64,000 nucleotides of DNA from assembly GCA_938041035.1 (NCBI GenBank), contig CALHYX010000014.1:36686-100685 (forward strand). The letters are read 5' to 3'. This DNA comes from an uncultured Acidimicrobiales bacterium. GTDB lineage: Bacteria > Actinomycetota > Acidimicrobiia > Acidimicrobiales > SHLQ01. Of the stretch, positions 25,069 through 35,660 are shown piece after piece (position 1 is the stretch's first letter; every line of letters begins with the position of its first letter). A program made the translations under genes and the position numbers. Below the pieces are notes generated by a model. The model did not search any database, was not told the origin of the DNA, and saw only the letters and a program-made list of their open reading frames with translations.

Positions 25069-26679
25069 ATGGAACAGATACTTTCGGTACTGATCAGCGT
25101 GGGGATTGGGGCGGTCCTGGCCCTCGTACTCTTCGTTGGGTTCAACGTCTTGCTCGAACAGGCGGCGACCCGGTGGCCGTGGTTCGTCGCCGCCGTCGGC
25201 GCCATGGTCGGCCTCGTCTTCGGGGCGATCATGCAGCACAACGGGTGGTTCCCGGCGGGCCTGGTCGGGATTTTGCTCGGCGGCGTCCTCGGCCTCGGCG
25301 TTGGATTCCTGCTCGGGGTGGTCTCGGCCAAGTCGCTGGGTCGCGACGCCACCCAGATCGCCGAGAAGTTCCGGCCCTGGGTGTTCATCGGGCCCGCCCT
25401 GTTGTTCGTCACCGTTGGGCTGGTCGGCCCGGCGATCAGCACCATGATCATCAGCTTCCGAGGCGGCAAGAGCGGCGATGAGGGCGTCACGCTCGACAAC
25501 TACCGGACGATCTTCACCGACAAGATTGCCGGAACGAATCAGTTCTTCAACGTCGACAATATCGGCGACGTCTTCACCAGCCGGTTGTTCATCGCCGGGC
25601 TTCTGTTCTGCGGGGTTGCCGGCATATTGGCCCGCGCCTCGGCGATGCGGTTTGTCGGTGGCTCCACCGCCCGCACCGGGTCGCTGCTCTCGCGCCTCGG
25701 CATCGGCGCCCTGGTGGCGGTCGTCGTCGCCATGATCGCGGGTCTGATCGAGGGCATCGTCCGGGAGCCGAACGAGTCGGCGATCTTCGACGTGTTGACC
25801 GTTATCGTCTCGAGTCCGGTCACCCTGTTCATCGCGGCGATCCTCGCGGCGTTGACGCTGGTTGCGTCGTTCATCGGGCGGCGAAGCGATGCCTTCGAGT
25901 TGGACTGGGGCTCACCCACCGCGTCGCTGCTCGTCGTCGGCGCGGTCATCTTGTTGCTCTTCTCCTTTTTGTCGACCATGCAGGCCGTCGTGTGGAACAA
26001 CCTGTGGTGGGTCGCGTCGGTCGCCGGCCTCTCCACCGTCTTTGGTCTGCTCCTGGCCATCCTGGCGGACCGCACCCGGAACAATCGGGTCGAGGTCACC
26101 GCCAAGGCGATGATCTTCATGCCGATGGCGATCTCGATGGTCGGCGCCGCCGTCATCTGGGATTTCATGTACGAAAAGCAGCCGAGCGGTGATCAGACCG
26201 GCCTGTTCAACGCCCTGCTTCAGGCCATGGGGTTCGAAACCCGGGGGTTCTTCATCAACGCGTCGATGATCCCGTGGAACAACATCTGGATCATGGTGAT
26301 CATGATCTGGATCCAGACCGGGTTTGCGATGGTCATCTTGTCGGCGGCCATCAAGGGCGTGCCCGACGAACTGCTCGAGGCCGCCCGCGTCGACGGCGCC
26401 ACCGAAACCCAGATGTTCTGGCGGGTGGTCATCCCCCAGATCAAGTCCACCATCGTTGTGGTGGTCACCACCCTGGTGATCATCGTGATGAAGGTGTTCG
26501 ACCTGGTGAAGGCCACCACCGGCGGCGCCAACCGCACCAACGTGTTGGCCAACGAGATGTTCGACAACCTGTCCGGTGGTCGCTTCGCCTTGTCGAGCGC
26601 CTTCGCCGTGGTCATCTTCGCCCTGGTGCTTCCCATCATGGTGATTAACGTCAACCGCACGCGGAAGGAACTCGCCTGA
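25069..26679 (+). CDS. ABC sugar importer permease (MalF/AglF-like)
   Basis: This 536-residue permease is much longer than the usual ~300. Residues 1-95 hold two to three extra helices, and ~175-320 hold further helices inserted before the permease core. The C-terminal ~220 residues carry the standard core with the EAA loop ELLEAARVDGATETQMFWRV that contacts the ATPase. Large N-terminal additions are known in MalF-like and alpha-glucoside permeases. The ATG follows GGGGAG. Its stop overlaps the next permease start (TGATG). Confidence 0.92.
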   Translation: MEQILSVLISVGIGAVLALVLFVGFNVLLEQAATRWPWFVAAVGAMVGLVFGAIMQHNGWFPAGLVGILLGGVLGLGVGFLLGVVSAKSLGRDATQIAEKFRPWVFIGPALLFVTVGLVGPAISTMIISFRGGKSGDEGVTLDNYRTIFTDKIAGTNQFFNVDNIGDVFTSRLFIAGLLFCGVAGILARASAMRFVGGSTARTGSLLSRLGIGALVAVVVAMIAGLIEGIVREPNESAIFDVLTVIVSSPVTLFIAAILAALTLVASFIGRRSDAFELDWGSPTASLLVVGAVILLLFSFLSTMQAVVWNNLWWVASVAGLSTVFGLLLAILADRTRNNRVEVTAKAMIFMPMAISMVGAAVIWDFMYEKQPSGDQTGLFNALLQAMGFETRGFFINASMIPWNNIWIMVIMIWIQTGFAMVILSAAIKGVPDELLEAARVDGATETQMFWRVVIPQIKSTIVVVVTTLVIIVMKVFDLVKATTGGANRTNVLANEMFDNLSGGRFALSSAFAVVIFALVLPIMVINVNRTRKELA

Positions 26680-27644
26680 TGGCCGTTACCTCGAAGCCGG
26701 AGTCGATCCTCGGGAGCCCACTCGAGCCGACCGGTCTGCGTATGAAGCGTTTTCTGGGCGCCCTGCCGACCTGGGTGTTGTGGTTGGTGGTCGTGGTGTG
26801 GACGATCCCCACGCTGGGCTTGTTCGTGTCGTCGTTCCGCCCGGTCGACGAGATCCAAAAGAGCGGGTGGTGGACCGCGCTGTGGCGCCCGGATTTCACC
26901 CTCGACAACTACAACGACATCTTGTTCAAGACCACCGGCGGTCGGGATGCGCTGTGGGAGAGCTTCCTCAACTCGCTGGCGATAGCGGTGCCGGCGACGG
27001 TGATTCCGGTGCTGGTCGCCGCGTTCGCGGCGTACGCGTTTGCCTGGATGGACTTCCGGTTCAAGAACTGGATCTTCGTCGGCATCGTCTCGTTGATGGC
27101 CCTCCCGAACCAGATGGCCTTCGTGCCGCTGCTCCGGCTGTTTCGCGACGGTGCGTCGTGGACCCTGCCGCTGACCGACATCACCTTGAAGATCATTCCT
27201 TCGCTCAGCGCGGTGCAGGGCACCTCGGTGTCGGTGTGGCTCGTGCATACCGCCTTTGGCTTACCGCTGGCGATCTTCCTGCTGCACAACTTCATGTCGA
27301 CGCTGCCCAAGGACATCATCGAAGCCGCTCGCATCGACGGCGCCAGCCACTTCGTGATCTTCTATCGGTTGATACTGCCGCTGAGCCGACCGGCGCTCGC
27401 CGCGTTCGCGGTGTTCCAGTTCCTGTGGACCTGGAACGACTACCTGGTCGCGTTGATCTTTCTGCAGCCGGGTCAGGACACACCGCTCACCATCGCCCTG
27501 GTCAACCTGGTCGGGGAGCGGGGTTCGAACTTCCAGCTTCGATTCTCGGCCGCGTTCGTGTCGATGTCGCTGCCGCTGCTCGTGTTCTTCAGCCTGCAGA
27601 AGCACTTTGTCCGCGGTCTGCTGGCCGGCTCGGTGAAGGGCTAG
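26679..27644 (+). CDS. ABC sugar importer permease (MalG/AglG-like)
   Basis: This 321-residue inner-membrane permease has six helices and the MalG-type EAA loop DIIEAARIDGASHFVIFYRL. The C-terminus LQKHFVRGLLAGSVKG is typical of the family. It pairs with the preceding permease to form the channel. Translation is coupled by TGATG. Its TAG stop and the TAG stop of the convergent dehydrogenase gene share the palindrome CTAG. Confidence 0.95.
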   Translation: MAVTSKPESILGSPLEPTGLRMKRFLGALPTWVLWLVVVVWTIPTLGLFVSSFRPVDEIQKSGWWTALWRPDFTLDNYNDILFKTTGGRDALWESFLNSLAIAVPATVIPVLVAAFAAYAFAWMDFRFKNWIFVGIVSLMALPNQMAFVPLLRLFRDGASWTLPLTDITLKIIPSLSAVQGTSVSVWLVHTAFGLPLAIFLLHNFMSTLPKDIIEAARIDGASHFVIFYRLILPLSRPALAAFAVFQFLWTWNDYLVALIFLQPGQDTPLTIALVNLVGERGSNFQLRFSAAFVSMSLPLLVFFSLQKHFVRGLLAGSVKG

Positions 27645-28732
27645 CCGGCCCCGCCGATGAACTCTGACAGTTCGACGAAGCGACCTTCGTCGATGCTGCG
27701 GTGAGCGGCCGCTCCCATCGCCACCGACCACAACCCATCGTCGAGGGTGACGAGGGGCTCGGTGTCGTTCGCTATCGCGTCGCGAAAGTCCACGTGTTCG
27801 AGGTAGCTCGATCCGTGGTGGAAACCCTCGAACCGAATATCGGGGTTCGACACCGGGATGGTTTCGACGCCGCCGATGAAGTGCTCGCCGCGGCGACCGG
27901 ACCGGACGATGGACTCCGGGATGAGGGCTTCGACCTTGCCCTCGGCGCCGACGACGCACAACTCCTCCTGGTTGTGGGTCGCCTCGGCGAACATGCAGAG
28001 ATCGAGCATGGCGCGCACGCCGTCGGCGTACTCGACGATGACGTAGGCGTTGTCGAGAATGTCGCTGCGCTCACCGTCGTAGATCTCGTCGAGGTGGTTG
28101 ACGTCCTGGCCGCCCGATGCCAGTACCCGCAGGGGTCGCCGGCCGGTGATCAGGTTCATCAGGTCGAAGTAGTGACAGGTCTTTTCGACCAGCGTGCCCC
28201 CGCTGTTGCGGTTGAACCGGTTCCAGTTGCCGACCTTTTCGAGGAACGGGAACCGGTGCTCGCGAATGGCGACCATGCGAACGTCGCCGACGGCGCCCGC
28301 ACCGACCTCGGCCACCATTCGGGCGACCGGCGGCATGTAGCGGTACTCGAGGCCGACCCAGACCTTGCCGGCATGGGCCTCGGCAGCGGCGATCACCCGC
28401 TGGCAGTCCTCGACGGTGGTGCAGAGCGGCTTTTCGACGAGCACGTGGAGGTCGGTCCGGAGCGTGTCGAGGAGGACATCGATATGGGTCATGTTCGGCG
28501 TGGCGATGACCACCGCATCGCACACGTCGGCGGCGAGCAGGTCGCGATAATCGGCATACACCGCCAGATCATCGGTGCCCGCTGCGGCCAGCGCGGCATC
28601 GATCGACGGCCGGTGCGGATCGGCCACCGCGGTGACCACCACGCCATCGACGTGGCCGATGTTGGTGATGTGTTCCACCCCCATCATGCCGCTGCCGATA
28701 ACGCCGTATCGAATGTCGTTTGTGCTCGTCAC
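27641..28732 (-). CDS. Gfo/Idh/MocA family oxidoreductase
   Basis: This 363-residue enzyme has the N-terminal Rossmann motif YGVIGSGMMGVEHITNIG, the EKP motif of the family in LHVLVEKPLCTTVEDCQ, and the C-terminal substrate domain with WNRFNRNSGGTLVEKTCHYF, where Lys and His/Tyr are probable catalytic residues. It should oxidise or reduce a sugar or cyclitol with NAD(P). Start GTG 28732 was chosen because GGAG lies five bases upstream; a GTG one codon earlier is equally open. The position next to the sugar importer suggests it processes an imported sugar. Confidence 0.92.
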   Translation of the reverse strand: MTSTNDIRYGVIGSGMMGVEHITNIGHVDGVVVTAVADPHRPSIDAALAAAGTDDLAVYADYRDLLAADVCDAVVIATPNMTHIDVLLDTLRTDLHVLVEKPLCTTVEDCQRVIAAAEAHAGKVWVGLEYRYMPPVARMVAEVGAGAVGDVRMVAIREHRFPFLEKVGNWNRFNRNSGGTLVEKTCHYFDLMNLITGRRPLRVLASGGQDVNHLDEIYDGERSDILDNAYVIVEYADGVRAMLDLCMFAEATHNQEELCVVGAEGKVEALIPESIVRSGRRGEHFIGGVETIPVSNPDIRFEGFHHGSSYLEHVDFRDAIANDTEPLVTLDDGLWSVAMGAAAHRSIDEGRFVELSEFIGGAG

Positions 28733-28774
28733 CACTGCTCCGTACGCGAACTCTCCCGGGTAGGTTAGGCCCCT

Positions 28775-29677
28775 ATGCATGAGAACCTCGTCCACACCGA
28801 GACCCGCTCGATGGGCCCCTTTTCGGTCGGCCCGCTCGCCTTTGGGTGCTGGCGATTCACCACCGACGACGTCGGCGCCGCCCAGGCGCTCATCGAGGCC
28901 GCCCTCGGTGCCGGAATGAACCTGATCGACAACGCCGACGTGTACGGCTTCGACTGGGGAGGGGCCGGATTTGGTGCCTGTGAAACCCTGCTCGGCAAGG
29001 TCCTGGCCCAGGCGCCGACGCTGCGGGATCAGATGGTGCTCGCATCCAAAGGCGGGATCGCCCCGCCCGTGCCCTACGACCAGAGTCCGGCCTATCTGCG
29101 GTCGGCGTGCGAGGCCTCGCTCGGTCGGCTCGGCGTCGAGCGGATCGACCTCTACCAGATCCACCGCCCCGACCTGTTCGCCCATCCGGAGGAGGTGGCG
29201 GCGACGCTGGTCGCCCTGCGCGACGAGGGCAAGATCGGTGAGGTCGGCGTCTCGAACTACACCGTGGCCCAGTACGACGCGCTGGCCGCGGCGCTGCCGT
29301 TCCCGATCGTGAGCACGCAGCCGCAGTACTCGGTCGCTCACCTCGACCCCCTGCGCGACGGAACGTTCGATCGCTCGATGCGCGACGGGGTGGTGCCGCT
29401 CGCGTGGAGTCCCCTGGGCGGTGGTTCGTTGGCCACCGGCGACGGAGTCCGCCCCGAACTCCTCGCCGCCCTCGACCGGTTGGCCGAACGCGAAGGGGTC
29501 GATCGCGCCGCGATCGCCATCGGCTTCGTGCTCGCTCATCCGTCCCGGCCGGTAGCGCTGCTCGGCACGCAACGGCTGGATCGGCTCGCCGACTCCGCCG
29601 CGGCGCTCGGCGTCCAACTCGACCGCAACGACTGTTATGACCTGATCGAAGCATCCGAAGGGGTTCCGTTGCCATGA
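28775..29677 (+). CDS. Aldo/keto reductase
   Basis: This 300-residue AKR has the catalytic tetrad visible: Asp and Tyr in LIDNADVYGFD, Lys in VLASKGGI, His in LYQIHRPDLF. Further family segments are GKIGEVGVSNYTVAQYDAL, VPLAWSPLGGGSLA and FVLAHPSRPVALLGTQ. It reduces a carbonyl with NADPH or oxidises a sugar hydroxyl. It is divergent from the Gfo/Idh/MocA gene and overlaps the next monooxygenase gene by ATGA, so the three may act on related sugar-derived compounds (inference). Confidence 0.93.
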   Translation: MHENLVHTETRSMGPFSVGPLAFGCWRFTTDDVGAAQALIEAALGAGMNLIDNADVYGFDWGGAGFGACETLLGKVLAQAPTLRDQMVLASKGGIAPPVPYDQSPAYLRSACEASLGRLGVERIDLYQIHRPDLFAHPEEVAATLVALRDEGKIGEVGVSNYTVAQYDALAAALPFPIVSTQPQYSVAHLDPLRDGTFDRSMRDGVVPLAWSPLGGGSLATGDGVRPELLAALDRLAEREGVDRAAIAIGFVLAHPSRPVALLGTQRLDRLADSAAALGVQLDRNDCYDLIEASEGVPLP

Positions 29678-30732
29678 TCGAGGTGAGCTGGTTCGCCGCG
29701 CTCTGCGACGATGACTATGAGTTTCTCGGCGTTCCCAACGCCGATCTCCAAAGCTCCTGGGAGCATTGCCGCGACATTGCGCTGCGGGCCGACCAGAACG
29801 GGTTCGACAACATCTTGTTGCCATCGGGCTACGCCCTCGGCATCGACAGCGTGGCGTTCGCGGCCGGCATCGCTCCGCTGATCGAACAGATGCAGCTGCT
29901 CCTTGCCGTGCGGATGGGGGAGATGTGGTTGCCGCAGCTCGCCCGGCAGCTGGCGACGATCGACACCATGGTCGGCGGGCGGCTCACCATCAACATCATC
30001 TCGAGCGACATACCCGGCGAACAGCTCGAGTCCGAACCCCGTTATCAGCGCACCCGGGAATGGATGGCTGTGCTGCGGCAACTGCTGAACGGTGAGTCGA
30101 TCGACTTCCACGGTGACTTCGTGGACCTCACGCTGGATCCGCCCCGGGTGGGCACGGTCGGTGGAACGTGCCCGCCGTTCTACTTCGGCGGGTTCTCCGA
30201 TCCGGCCAAGCAGACCGCCGCTGAGCACGCCGATGTGTTCCTGACCTGGCCCGACACGGTGGCGTCGGTCGCCGACACCGTGGTCGACATGGGCACCCGG
30301 GCCGCCGGTTTCGACCGCGAACTCAAGTACGGACTGCGCGCTCACGTGATCGTGCGCGAGACCGAGGCCGAGGCCCGCGCCGCTGCGGATCGTCTCATCA
30401 GTCGACTCGATGCCGACACCGGCGAGGCGATCCGGCAAAAGTCCCTCGACACCGCTTCGGCGGGGGTGCAGCGCCAAAACGAGCTGCGGGACTCGGCTAC
30501 CGACGACGGCTACGCCGAGGCCAACCTCTGGACCGGAGTCGGTCGGGCTCGCAGCGGGGCCGGCGCGGCGATCGTGGGCGACCCGGATCAGGTTCTGGCC
30601 AAGCTCCACGCCTATGCCGATGTGGGCATCGAGGCGTTCATCTTGTCGGGATACACCCACCTGGCCGAGTGCGATCTGTTCGCCCGCCACGTGCTCCCGA
30701 AGCTCGAACACGGTCCGCTGTACGCCGCCTGA
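29674..30732 (+). CDS. LLM-class flavin monooxygenase (SsuD-like)
   Basis: This 352-residue TIM-barrel protein matches the alkanesulfonate monooxygenase branch of the luciferase-like family: LPSGYALGIDSVAFAAGIAP, RMGEMWLPQLARQLATID, GGRLTINIISSDIPGE and FYFGGFSDPAKQTAAEHAD. Members use FMNH2 and O2 to cleave C-S bonds or oxidise other substrates. No sulfonate transporter or flavin reductase is adjacent, so the substrate may differ. It is coupled to the aldo/keto reductase gene. Confidence 0.9.
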   Translation: MIEVSWFAALCDDDYEFLGVPNADLQSSWEHCRDIALRADQNGFDNILLPSGYALGIDSVAFAAGIAPLIEQMQLLLAVRMGEMWLPQLARQLATIDTMVGGRLTINIISSDIPGEQLESEPRYQRTREWMAVLRQLLNGESIDFHGDFVDLTLDPPRVGTVGGTCPPFYFGGFSDPAKQTAAEHADVFLTWPDTVASVADTVVDMGTRAAGFDRELKYGLRAHVIVRETEAEARAAADRLISRLDADTGEAIRQKSLDTASAGVQRQNELRDSATDDGYAEANLWTGVGRARSGAGAAIVGDPDQVLAKLHAYADVGIEAFILSGYTHLAECDLFARHVLPKLEHGPLYAA

Positions 30733-30793
30733 CCACCGTCGATCCAGCCGATCGGTCGGGCACCGTGAAACCCGCTGGGGGTGCACCGCAGTC

Positions 30794-30825
30794 GAACGAC
30801 GTTCACACTTGGGACAACGAGTCCC
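30794..30825. promoter_or_regulatory. Candidate operators upstream of tandem TetR-like genes
   Basis: Two inverted repeats lie 44-75 bp before the first regulator: GAACG-A-CGTTC (30794-30804) and GGGAC-AACGA-GTCCC (30811-30825). Either could be an autoregulatory site. No experimental support or second copy was found in the window. Confidence 0.35.
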
Positions 30826-30868
30826 GAAATGTCGTCTTACCAGCGGTTTTGCGTACTAAACCTGCTCA

Positions 30869-31399
30869 ATGTCGGATCGTCAACCAGAGATCATCAGTGC
30901 CGCCCGGCAACTGATCGTCGAAAAGGAAGGTCGAGATCCGTCGATCCGAGAAATCGCCGAACGGGCGTACATGTCCCCGGCCACGGTGTACGTGCACTTC
31001 ACCAACCTGGCCGAGGTTTTCGACGCCGTCCTCGTGGATCTACTCACCGACATTCGGGCGGCTGGCGAGGAGTACGGCAACGGTGATGGTGCCCGACCGG
31101 CGCTGCGATGGATCGCCGAGCATCCGGAGTTGGCGGTCTGGACCAGTGACCGGGCCCCTGCGGAGTTGCTCGATGGCGCCCAGCAGGCTCTCGCGGCGTT
31201 TTTCAACTTTCTTCCCGCTGAGGTGCAACCCGGATCGAAGCCGTGGGACCGAGCGGTCGTCCTGGTGTTTGCGCTGACCCGCTCGTTGGTGCACCTCGCC
31301 ACCGATCCGGCCGTCGACACCGAGGACCTGGTGGACTTCGTCGAGGGCTTTGTGGTTCGGGCCAACGTGGCGCTGACCGACCCGGGGGAGTCCGCGTGA
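30869..31399 (+). CDS. TetR-like transcriptional regulator (first of tandem pair)
   Basis: This 176-residue protein has an N-terminal TetR helix-turn-helix (IREIAERAYMSPATVYVHFT, residues ~26-45, then NLAEVFDAVLVDLL). A helical effector domain follows (WIAEHPELAVWTSDRAPAEL, FVEGFVVRANVALT). It may regulate the adjacent sugar and redox genes. Its stop overlaps the next regulator's GTG start (GTGA), so both are made together and may form a heterodimer (inference). Confidence 0.85.
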   Translation: MSDRQPEIISAARQLIVEKEGRDPSIREIAERAYMSPATVYVHFTNLAEVFDAVLVDLLTDIRAAGEEYGNGDGARPALRWIAEHPELAVWTSDRAPAELLDGAQQALAAFFNFLPAEVQPGSKPWDRAVVLVFALTRSLVHLATDPAVDTEDLVDFVEGFVVRANVALTDPGESA

Positions 31400-31911
31400 G
31401 CGATCGCCTCGACGACATCGTCCGGCTCGGGCGTCGCATCGTCGCCGAGACCGGCGAGGATCCCGCGGCGCGCGACCTGGCCCGCGAGCTGGAAATGGCA
31501 CCGGCCTCGTTGTACGAGCACGTCGACAACCTGAGCGAGGTGAACGACCTCATCCGGTTGATCGTTGCCGAGGAAGTGATGGAGACCGTTCGTGGCGCCC
31601 GAAGCCAGGGCGACCCCGAGGTTCCCGCCATCCTGGACTGGGTTTGTGATGATCGGCTTTCGGCCAACTGGTGGCTGTCGGTCGATGTGTCGTTGCTGCC
31701 CGAGTCGGTGATCGACGCGATCGACGACGCCCTGGCGCGGGTTGTGCCCATCGCGCCCGACCGCCGTCGGTCGTTCGTCAAGGCCGGCCTCGCGCTCGTC
31801 GTGGCGATGCCGGAGGTCACCTGCGATCCGCACTTTACCCGCGAGCGGGCGGTCGCCTTCTATGAAGGACTCTGGGTGGACCTGTGTCGGCTCTTCGGGG
31901 TGCCGACCTGA
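31396..31911 (+). CDS. TetR-like transcriptional regulator (second of tandem pair)
   Basis: This 171-residue protein has the same layout as its upstream neighbour: a helix-turn-helix region DLARELEMAPASLYEHVDNL at ~25-44, then a short helical domain. Sequence identity between the two is low outside the first 50 residues. The GTG start is fixed by the overlap with the preceding stop. Short, paired TetR-like proteins could act as one hetero-oligomeric regulator; this is inference. Confidence 0.8.
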   Translation: MSDRLDDIVRLGRRIVAETGEDPAARDLARELEMAPASLYEHVDNLSEVNDLIRLIVAEEVMETVRGARSQGDPEVPAILDWVCDDRLSANWWLSVDVSLLPESVIDAIDDALARVVPIAPDRRRSFVKAGLALVVAMPEVTCDPHFTRERAVAFYEGLWVDLCRLFGVPT

Positions 31912-31923
31912 ACCGCTCGCCGG

Positions 31924-33105
<1,182 letters not shown>

Positions 33106-33228
33106 GAGTTCCCCCTTGTGGATCGGTGCCCATTCTAGTTGCTGGCGTCGGCAGGGAGAAGGCGAGCGGTTGAAATCCGTACGGCGCGGAAACGAGGGTT
33201 GGCGATGCCACTCACCGTTTGACGAATA

Positions 33229-33244
33229 TCGAACAGGTGTTCGA
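33229..33244. promoter_or_regulatory. LexA (SOS) box upstream of imuA'-imuB
   Basis: TCGAACAGGTGTTCGA is a perfect 6-4-6 inverted repeat matching the actinobacterial/Gram-positive LexA consensus TCGAAC-N4-GTTCGA. It lies 10 bp before the imuA' ATG, where LexA would block transcription. It is nearly identical to the box before dnaE2 at 46521. Confidence 0.93.
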
Positions 33245-33254
33245 TACTGGAGGA

Positions 33255-34034
33255 ATGGCCCGCCCCTCTCTCGCCCCCGAGCTGCTCGATCGCGTACAGC
33301 CGCTCACCCTGGCGCGCGAACAGGTCCTTCCCGTCGCCCCCGGTCTGGTCTCGTTGTTGCCGGGAGGGGCACTCCGGCGAGGCACGACGCTGGCCTTGGG
33401 TGGGACCGGGTGGGCGAGCGGGGCCCATTCGCTTGCGCTCGCCCTGGTGGCCGAGGCCAGTCGGGTCGGCTCCTGGACCGCGTTTGTGGGCATGGGGGAC
33501 CTGAGCCTGGCCGCTGCCGCGGAGCTCGGGGTGTCGTTGGAGCGCTCCGCCCTGATCGAGATGCCGGAACCGGCTTCGTGGGCCGCCGTCGTCGGCGCAC
33601 TCATCGGTGCCTGTGACCTGATCGTGACCGCCCCGCCGGTGCGGTTGCGGCCCGGTGACCACTCCCGGTTGTTCTCGCGTCTACGAGAGCGCGGAAGCGT
33701 GTTGTTGCAGGTTGGTCAACGCGATCGGCACCCCGGGATGTGGGAGAGCGCGGACCTGGCCTTTACCACCGGTTCGGTGTGTTGGGAAGGGCTCGGGGTG
33801 GGCCACGGTCACCTGCGGAGCCGCCGGGTTGAGGTGTGGCGCGGTGGCCGACGAGATGCCAACCGGGTCGAACGCTGCTGGGTGGGGCTGCCGGGGCTCG
33901 ACGGCCGGGTTGGGGTGTGCGACGCTCCGGCGGCCAATGCCGAGATCCTCGCCTTTCCTCTGGGTGACACGGCCCTTGGTGACACGGCCCTTGGGAATAC
34001 GGTGCCGGCATCGGTCGCCGAGCATCGGCGGTAG
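33255..34034 (+). CDS. imuA': ImuA'-like mutasome accessory protein
   Basis: This 259-residue RecA/SulA-like protein has [20 protein letters not shown] (a degenerate P-loop region), [20 protein letters not shown] and [20 protein letters not shown]. In mycobacteria the equivalent ImuA' works with ImuB and DnaE2 in damage-induced mutagenic translesion synthesis. Identity rests on the size, these motifs, the adjacent imuB and the LexA box. The ATG at 33255 with GGAGGA directly before it is preferred over a TTG at 33219 that would include the LexA box. The C-terminus has a small in-frame repeat ([15 protein letters not shown]). Confidence 0.88.
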   Translation: MARPSLAPELLDRVQPLTLAREQVLPVAPGLVSLLPGGALRRGTTLALGGTGWASGAHSLALALVAEASRVGSWTAFVGMGDLSLAAAAELGVSLERSALIEMPEPASWAAVVGALIGACDLIVTAPPVRLRPGDHSRLFSRLRERGSVLLQVGQRDRHPGMWESADLAFTTGSVCWEGLGVGHGHLRSRRVEVWRGGRRDANRVERCWVGLPGLDGRVGVCDAPAANAEILAFPLGDTALGDTALGNTVPASVAEHRR

Positions 34035-34041
34035 CGGCGAC

Positions 34042-35625
34042 GTGGCCGACGAGCGGGCGGCGGTGCGCACCATGGTCGTGTGGTGTCTCGACTGGCCGGT
34101 GGTGGCGGCGGGGGTGGGTCCGGATCACCCGGCGATGGTGCTGCACGCCAACCGGGTGGTGGCGACCTCGTCCGCCGCCCGGGCTCGGGGAGTCCAGCGC
34201 GGGCTTCGCCGCCGTGATGCGCAACGCCGCTGCCCCGAGGTGGAGGTCATCGAACGGGATGAAGCGCTCGAGGCTCGCCGGTTCGAGACGATCGCCTCGA
34301 TTATCGAGGCGTTCACCCCTCGCATCGAGGTCACCCGCCCGGGGCGTTGCGCGTTCGCCACGCGAGGTCCAGCCCGGTACTTCGGCGGTGACCGGGCCCT
34401 GGCCGAGCAGATCCTCGAACGGATCGATGCCGAACTCGATGGGGTCACCGCCTGCCGGATCGGTGTGGCCGACGGGCCGTTCGCGGCCGGGCTCGCCGCT
34501 CGAACCGCGCAAGCGGCCGCGAGCGGAGTGGAGATCGTCGACCCGGGCGACACCCGCTCGTTCCTCGCCCCACTCGCCGTCACCACCCTCGAACGGCCCG
34601 AGCTCACCGACGTGTTGTTGCGCCTGGGGCTTCGGTCGTTGGGCGATCTCGCGGCCCTGTCGTCTCCCGATGTTCTCGGGCGATTCGGGCACCCAGGCCT
34701 GGCGGCTCACCGGCTGGCCCTCGGTCTCGACGAACACCCTCCGGACGCTCGCACCCCACCGCCGGATCTGATGGTGATGAGCGAACTCGATCCACCGATT
34801 CAGCGGGTCGATCAAGCGGCCTTTCTCGCTCGCACCCTGGCCGATGAGCTGCACCGGCGCCTCGATCACGACGGCTTGTGCTGTACCCGGATCGCCATCG
34901 AGGTCGAAACCGAACACGGCGAAACCCTCTCGCGCCTTTGGCGCCATGAGGGTGCGCTGTCGGCCGGGGCCATCGCCGATCGGGTCCGGTGGCAGCTCGA
35001 CGGCTGGCTCAACGCCGCTCCGGCGGCGCGGCCGACCGGGGCGATGGTCAACCTTGCTCTCGTACCCGACGAGGTGCGGGCCGCCACCGGCCGCCAGCTC
35101 GGTTTCTGGGGTGGTGAAACCGCGGCGGACGAACGGGCTGGACGAGCCTTCGCCCGGGTGCAGGGCCTGATGCATGCCGACGCGGTGCAGGTTCCGGAGT
35201 TGCACGGTGGTCGCTGCCCGGGAGCGGAGGTGCGGTTGGTGTCGCTCGCCGGGGTCGACCTCGTCGAACGGCCGCTACGGCCGGTCGGAGCCGAGCCCGC
35301 CCCCTGGCCGGGTGCGGTCCCGACTCCCTCCCCGGCGCTGGTCGCCCGTGAGCCCGTGGCCGCGTCGGTGGTCGATGCCGATGGTGAGGAGATATCGGTT
35401 ACGGGTCGGGGGTTGGCCTCGGCGGCCCCCCGGCGATTTTCGATCGGCCGAAGCGGGTGGACCGATATTGCGGGATGGGCCGGGCCCTGGCTGTATGACG
35501 AACGGTGGTGGGACCAACAGGCCCATCGCCGTCGAGCCCGGTTTCAGATCGTCGGGGCCGACGGCGCCGCGTTCTTGTTCACCCTGGAGGGAGGTCGGTG
35601 GTGGGCCGAGGCCGCCTATGACTGA
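34042..35625 (+). CDS. imuB: ImuB, catalytically inactive Y-family polymerase-like protein
   Basis: This 527-residue protein has the Y-family polymerase fold, with a palm/fingers part (MVVWCLDWPVVAAGVGPDHP, AARARGVQRGLRRRDAQRRC), a helix-hairpin-helix part (LRLGLRSLGDLAALSSPDVL) and a little-finger region. The acidic catalytic residues of active Y polymerases are not conserved, as in mycobacterial ImuB, which is a clamp-binding adaptor for DnaE2. A QLGFWGG motif near residue 355 is a plausible beta-clamp-binding segment. It lies seven bases after imuA', under the same LexA box. The start is GTG 34042; an ATG at 34072 is possible. Confidence 0.9.
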   Translation: MADERAAVRTMVVWCLDWPVVAAGVGPDHPAMVLHANRVVATSSAARARGVQRGLRRRDAQRRCPEVEVIERDEALEARRFETIASIIEAFTPRIEVTRPGRCAFATRGPARYFGGDRALAEQILERIDAELDGVTACRIGVADGPFAAGLAARTAQAAASGVEIVDPGDTRSFLAPLAVTTLERPELTDVLLRLGLRSLGDLAALSSPDVLGRFGHPGLAAHRLALGLDEHPPDARTPPPDLMVMSELDPPIQRVDQAAFLARTLADELHRRLDHDGLCCTRIAIEVETEHGETLSRLWRHEGALSAGAIADRVRWQLDGWLNAAPAARPTGAMVNLALVPDEVRAATGRQLGFWGGETAADERAGRAFARVQGLMHADAVQVPELHGGRCPGAEVRLVSLAGVDLVERPLRPVGAEPAPWPGAVPTPSPALVAREPVAASVVDADGEEISVTGRGLASAAPRRFSIGRSGWTDIAGWAGPWLYDERWWDQQAHRRRARFQIVGADGAAFLFTLEGGRWWAEAAYD

Positions 35626-35660
35626 GGTCCCGGTACCGCGAGCCAACTACATTCTCCAGG

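Noticed and set aside
27641..29824. 727-residue minus-strand protein
   Set aside because: The first part is antisense to the aldo/keto reductase gene. The Gfo/Idh/MocA domain begins at 28732 with its own ribosome site.
30792..30805. LexA box (TCGAAC...GTTC) before the TetR-like genes
   Set aside because: The half-sites are separated by three bases instead of four, and the second half-site is incomplete. The two accepted boxes follow the consensus closely.
33219..33254. Earlier TTG start for imuA'
   Set aside because: It would put the LexA box inside the coding sequence. The ATG at 33255 has an adjacent GGAGGA.
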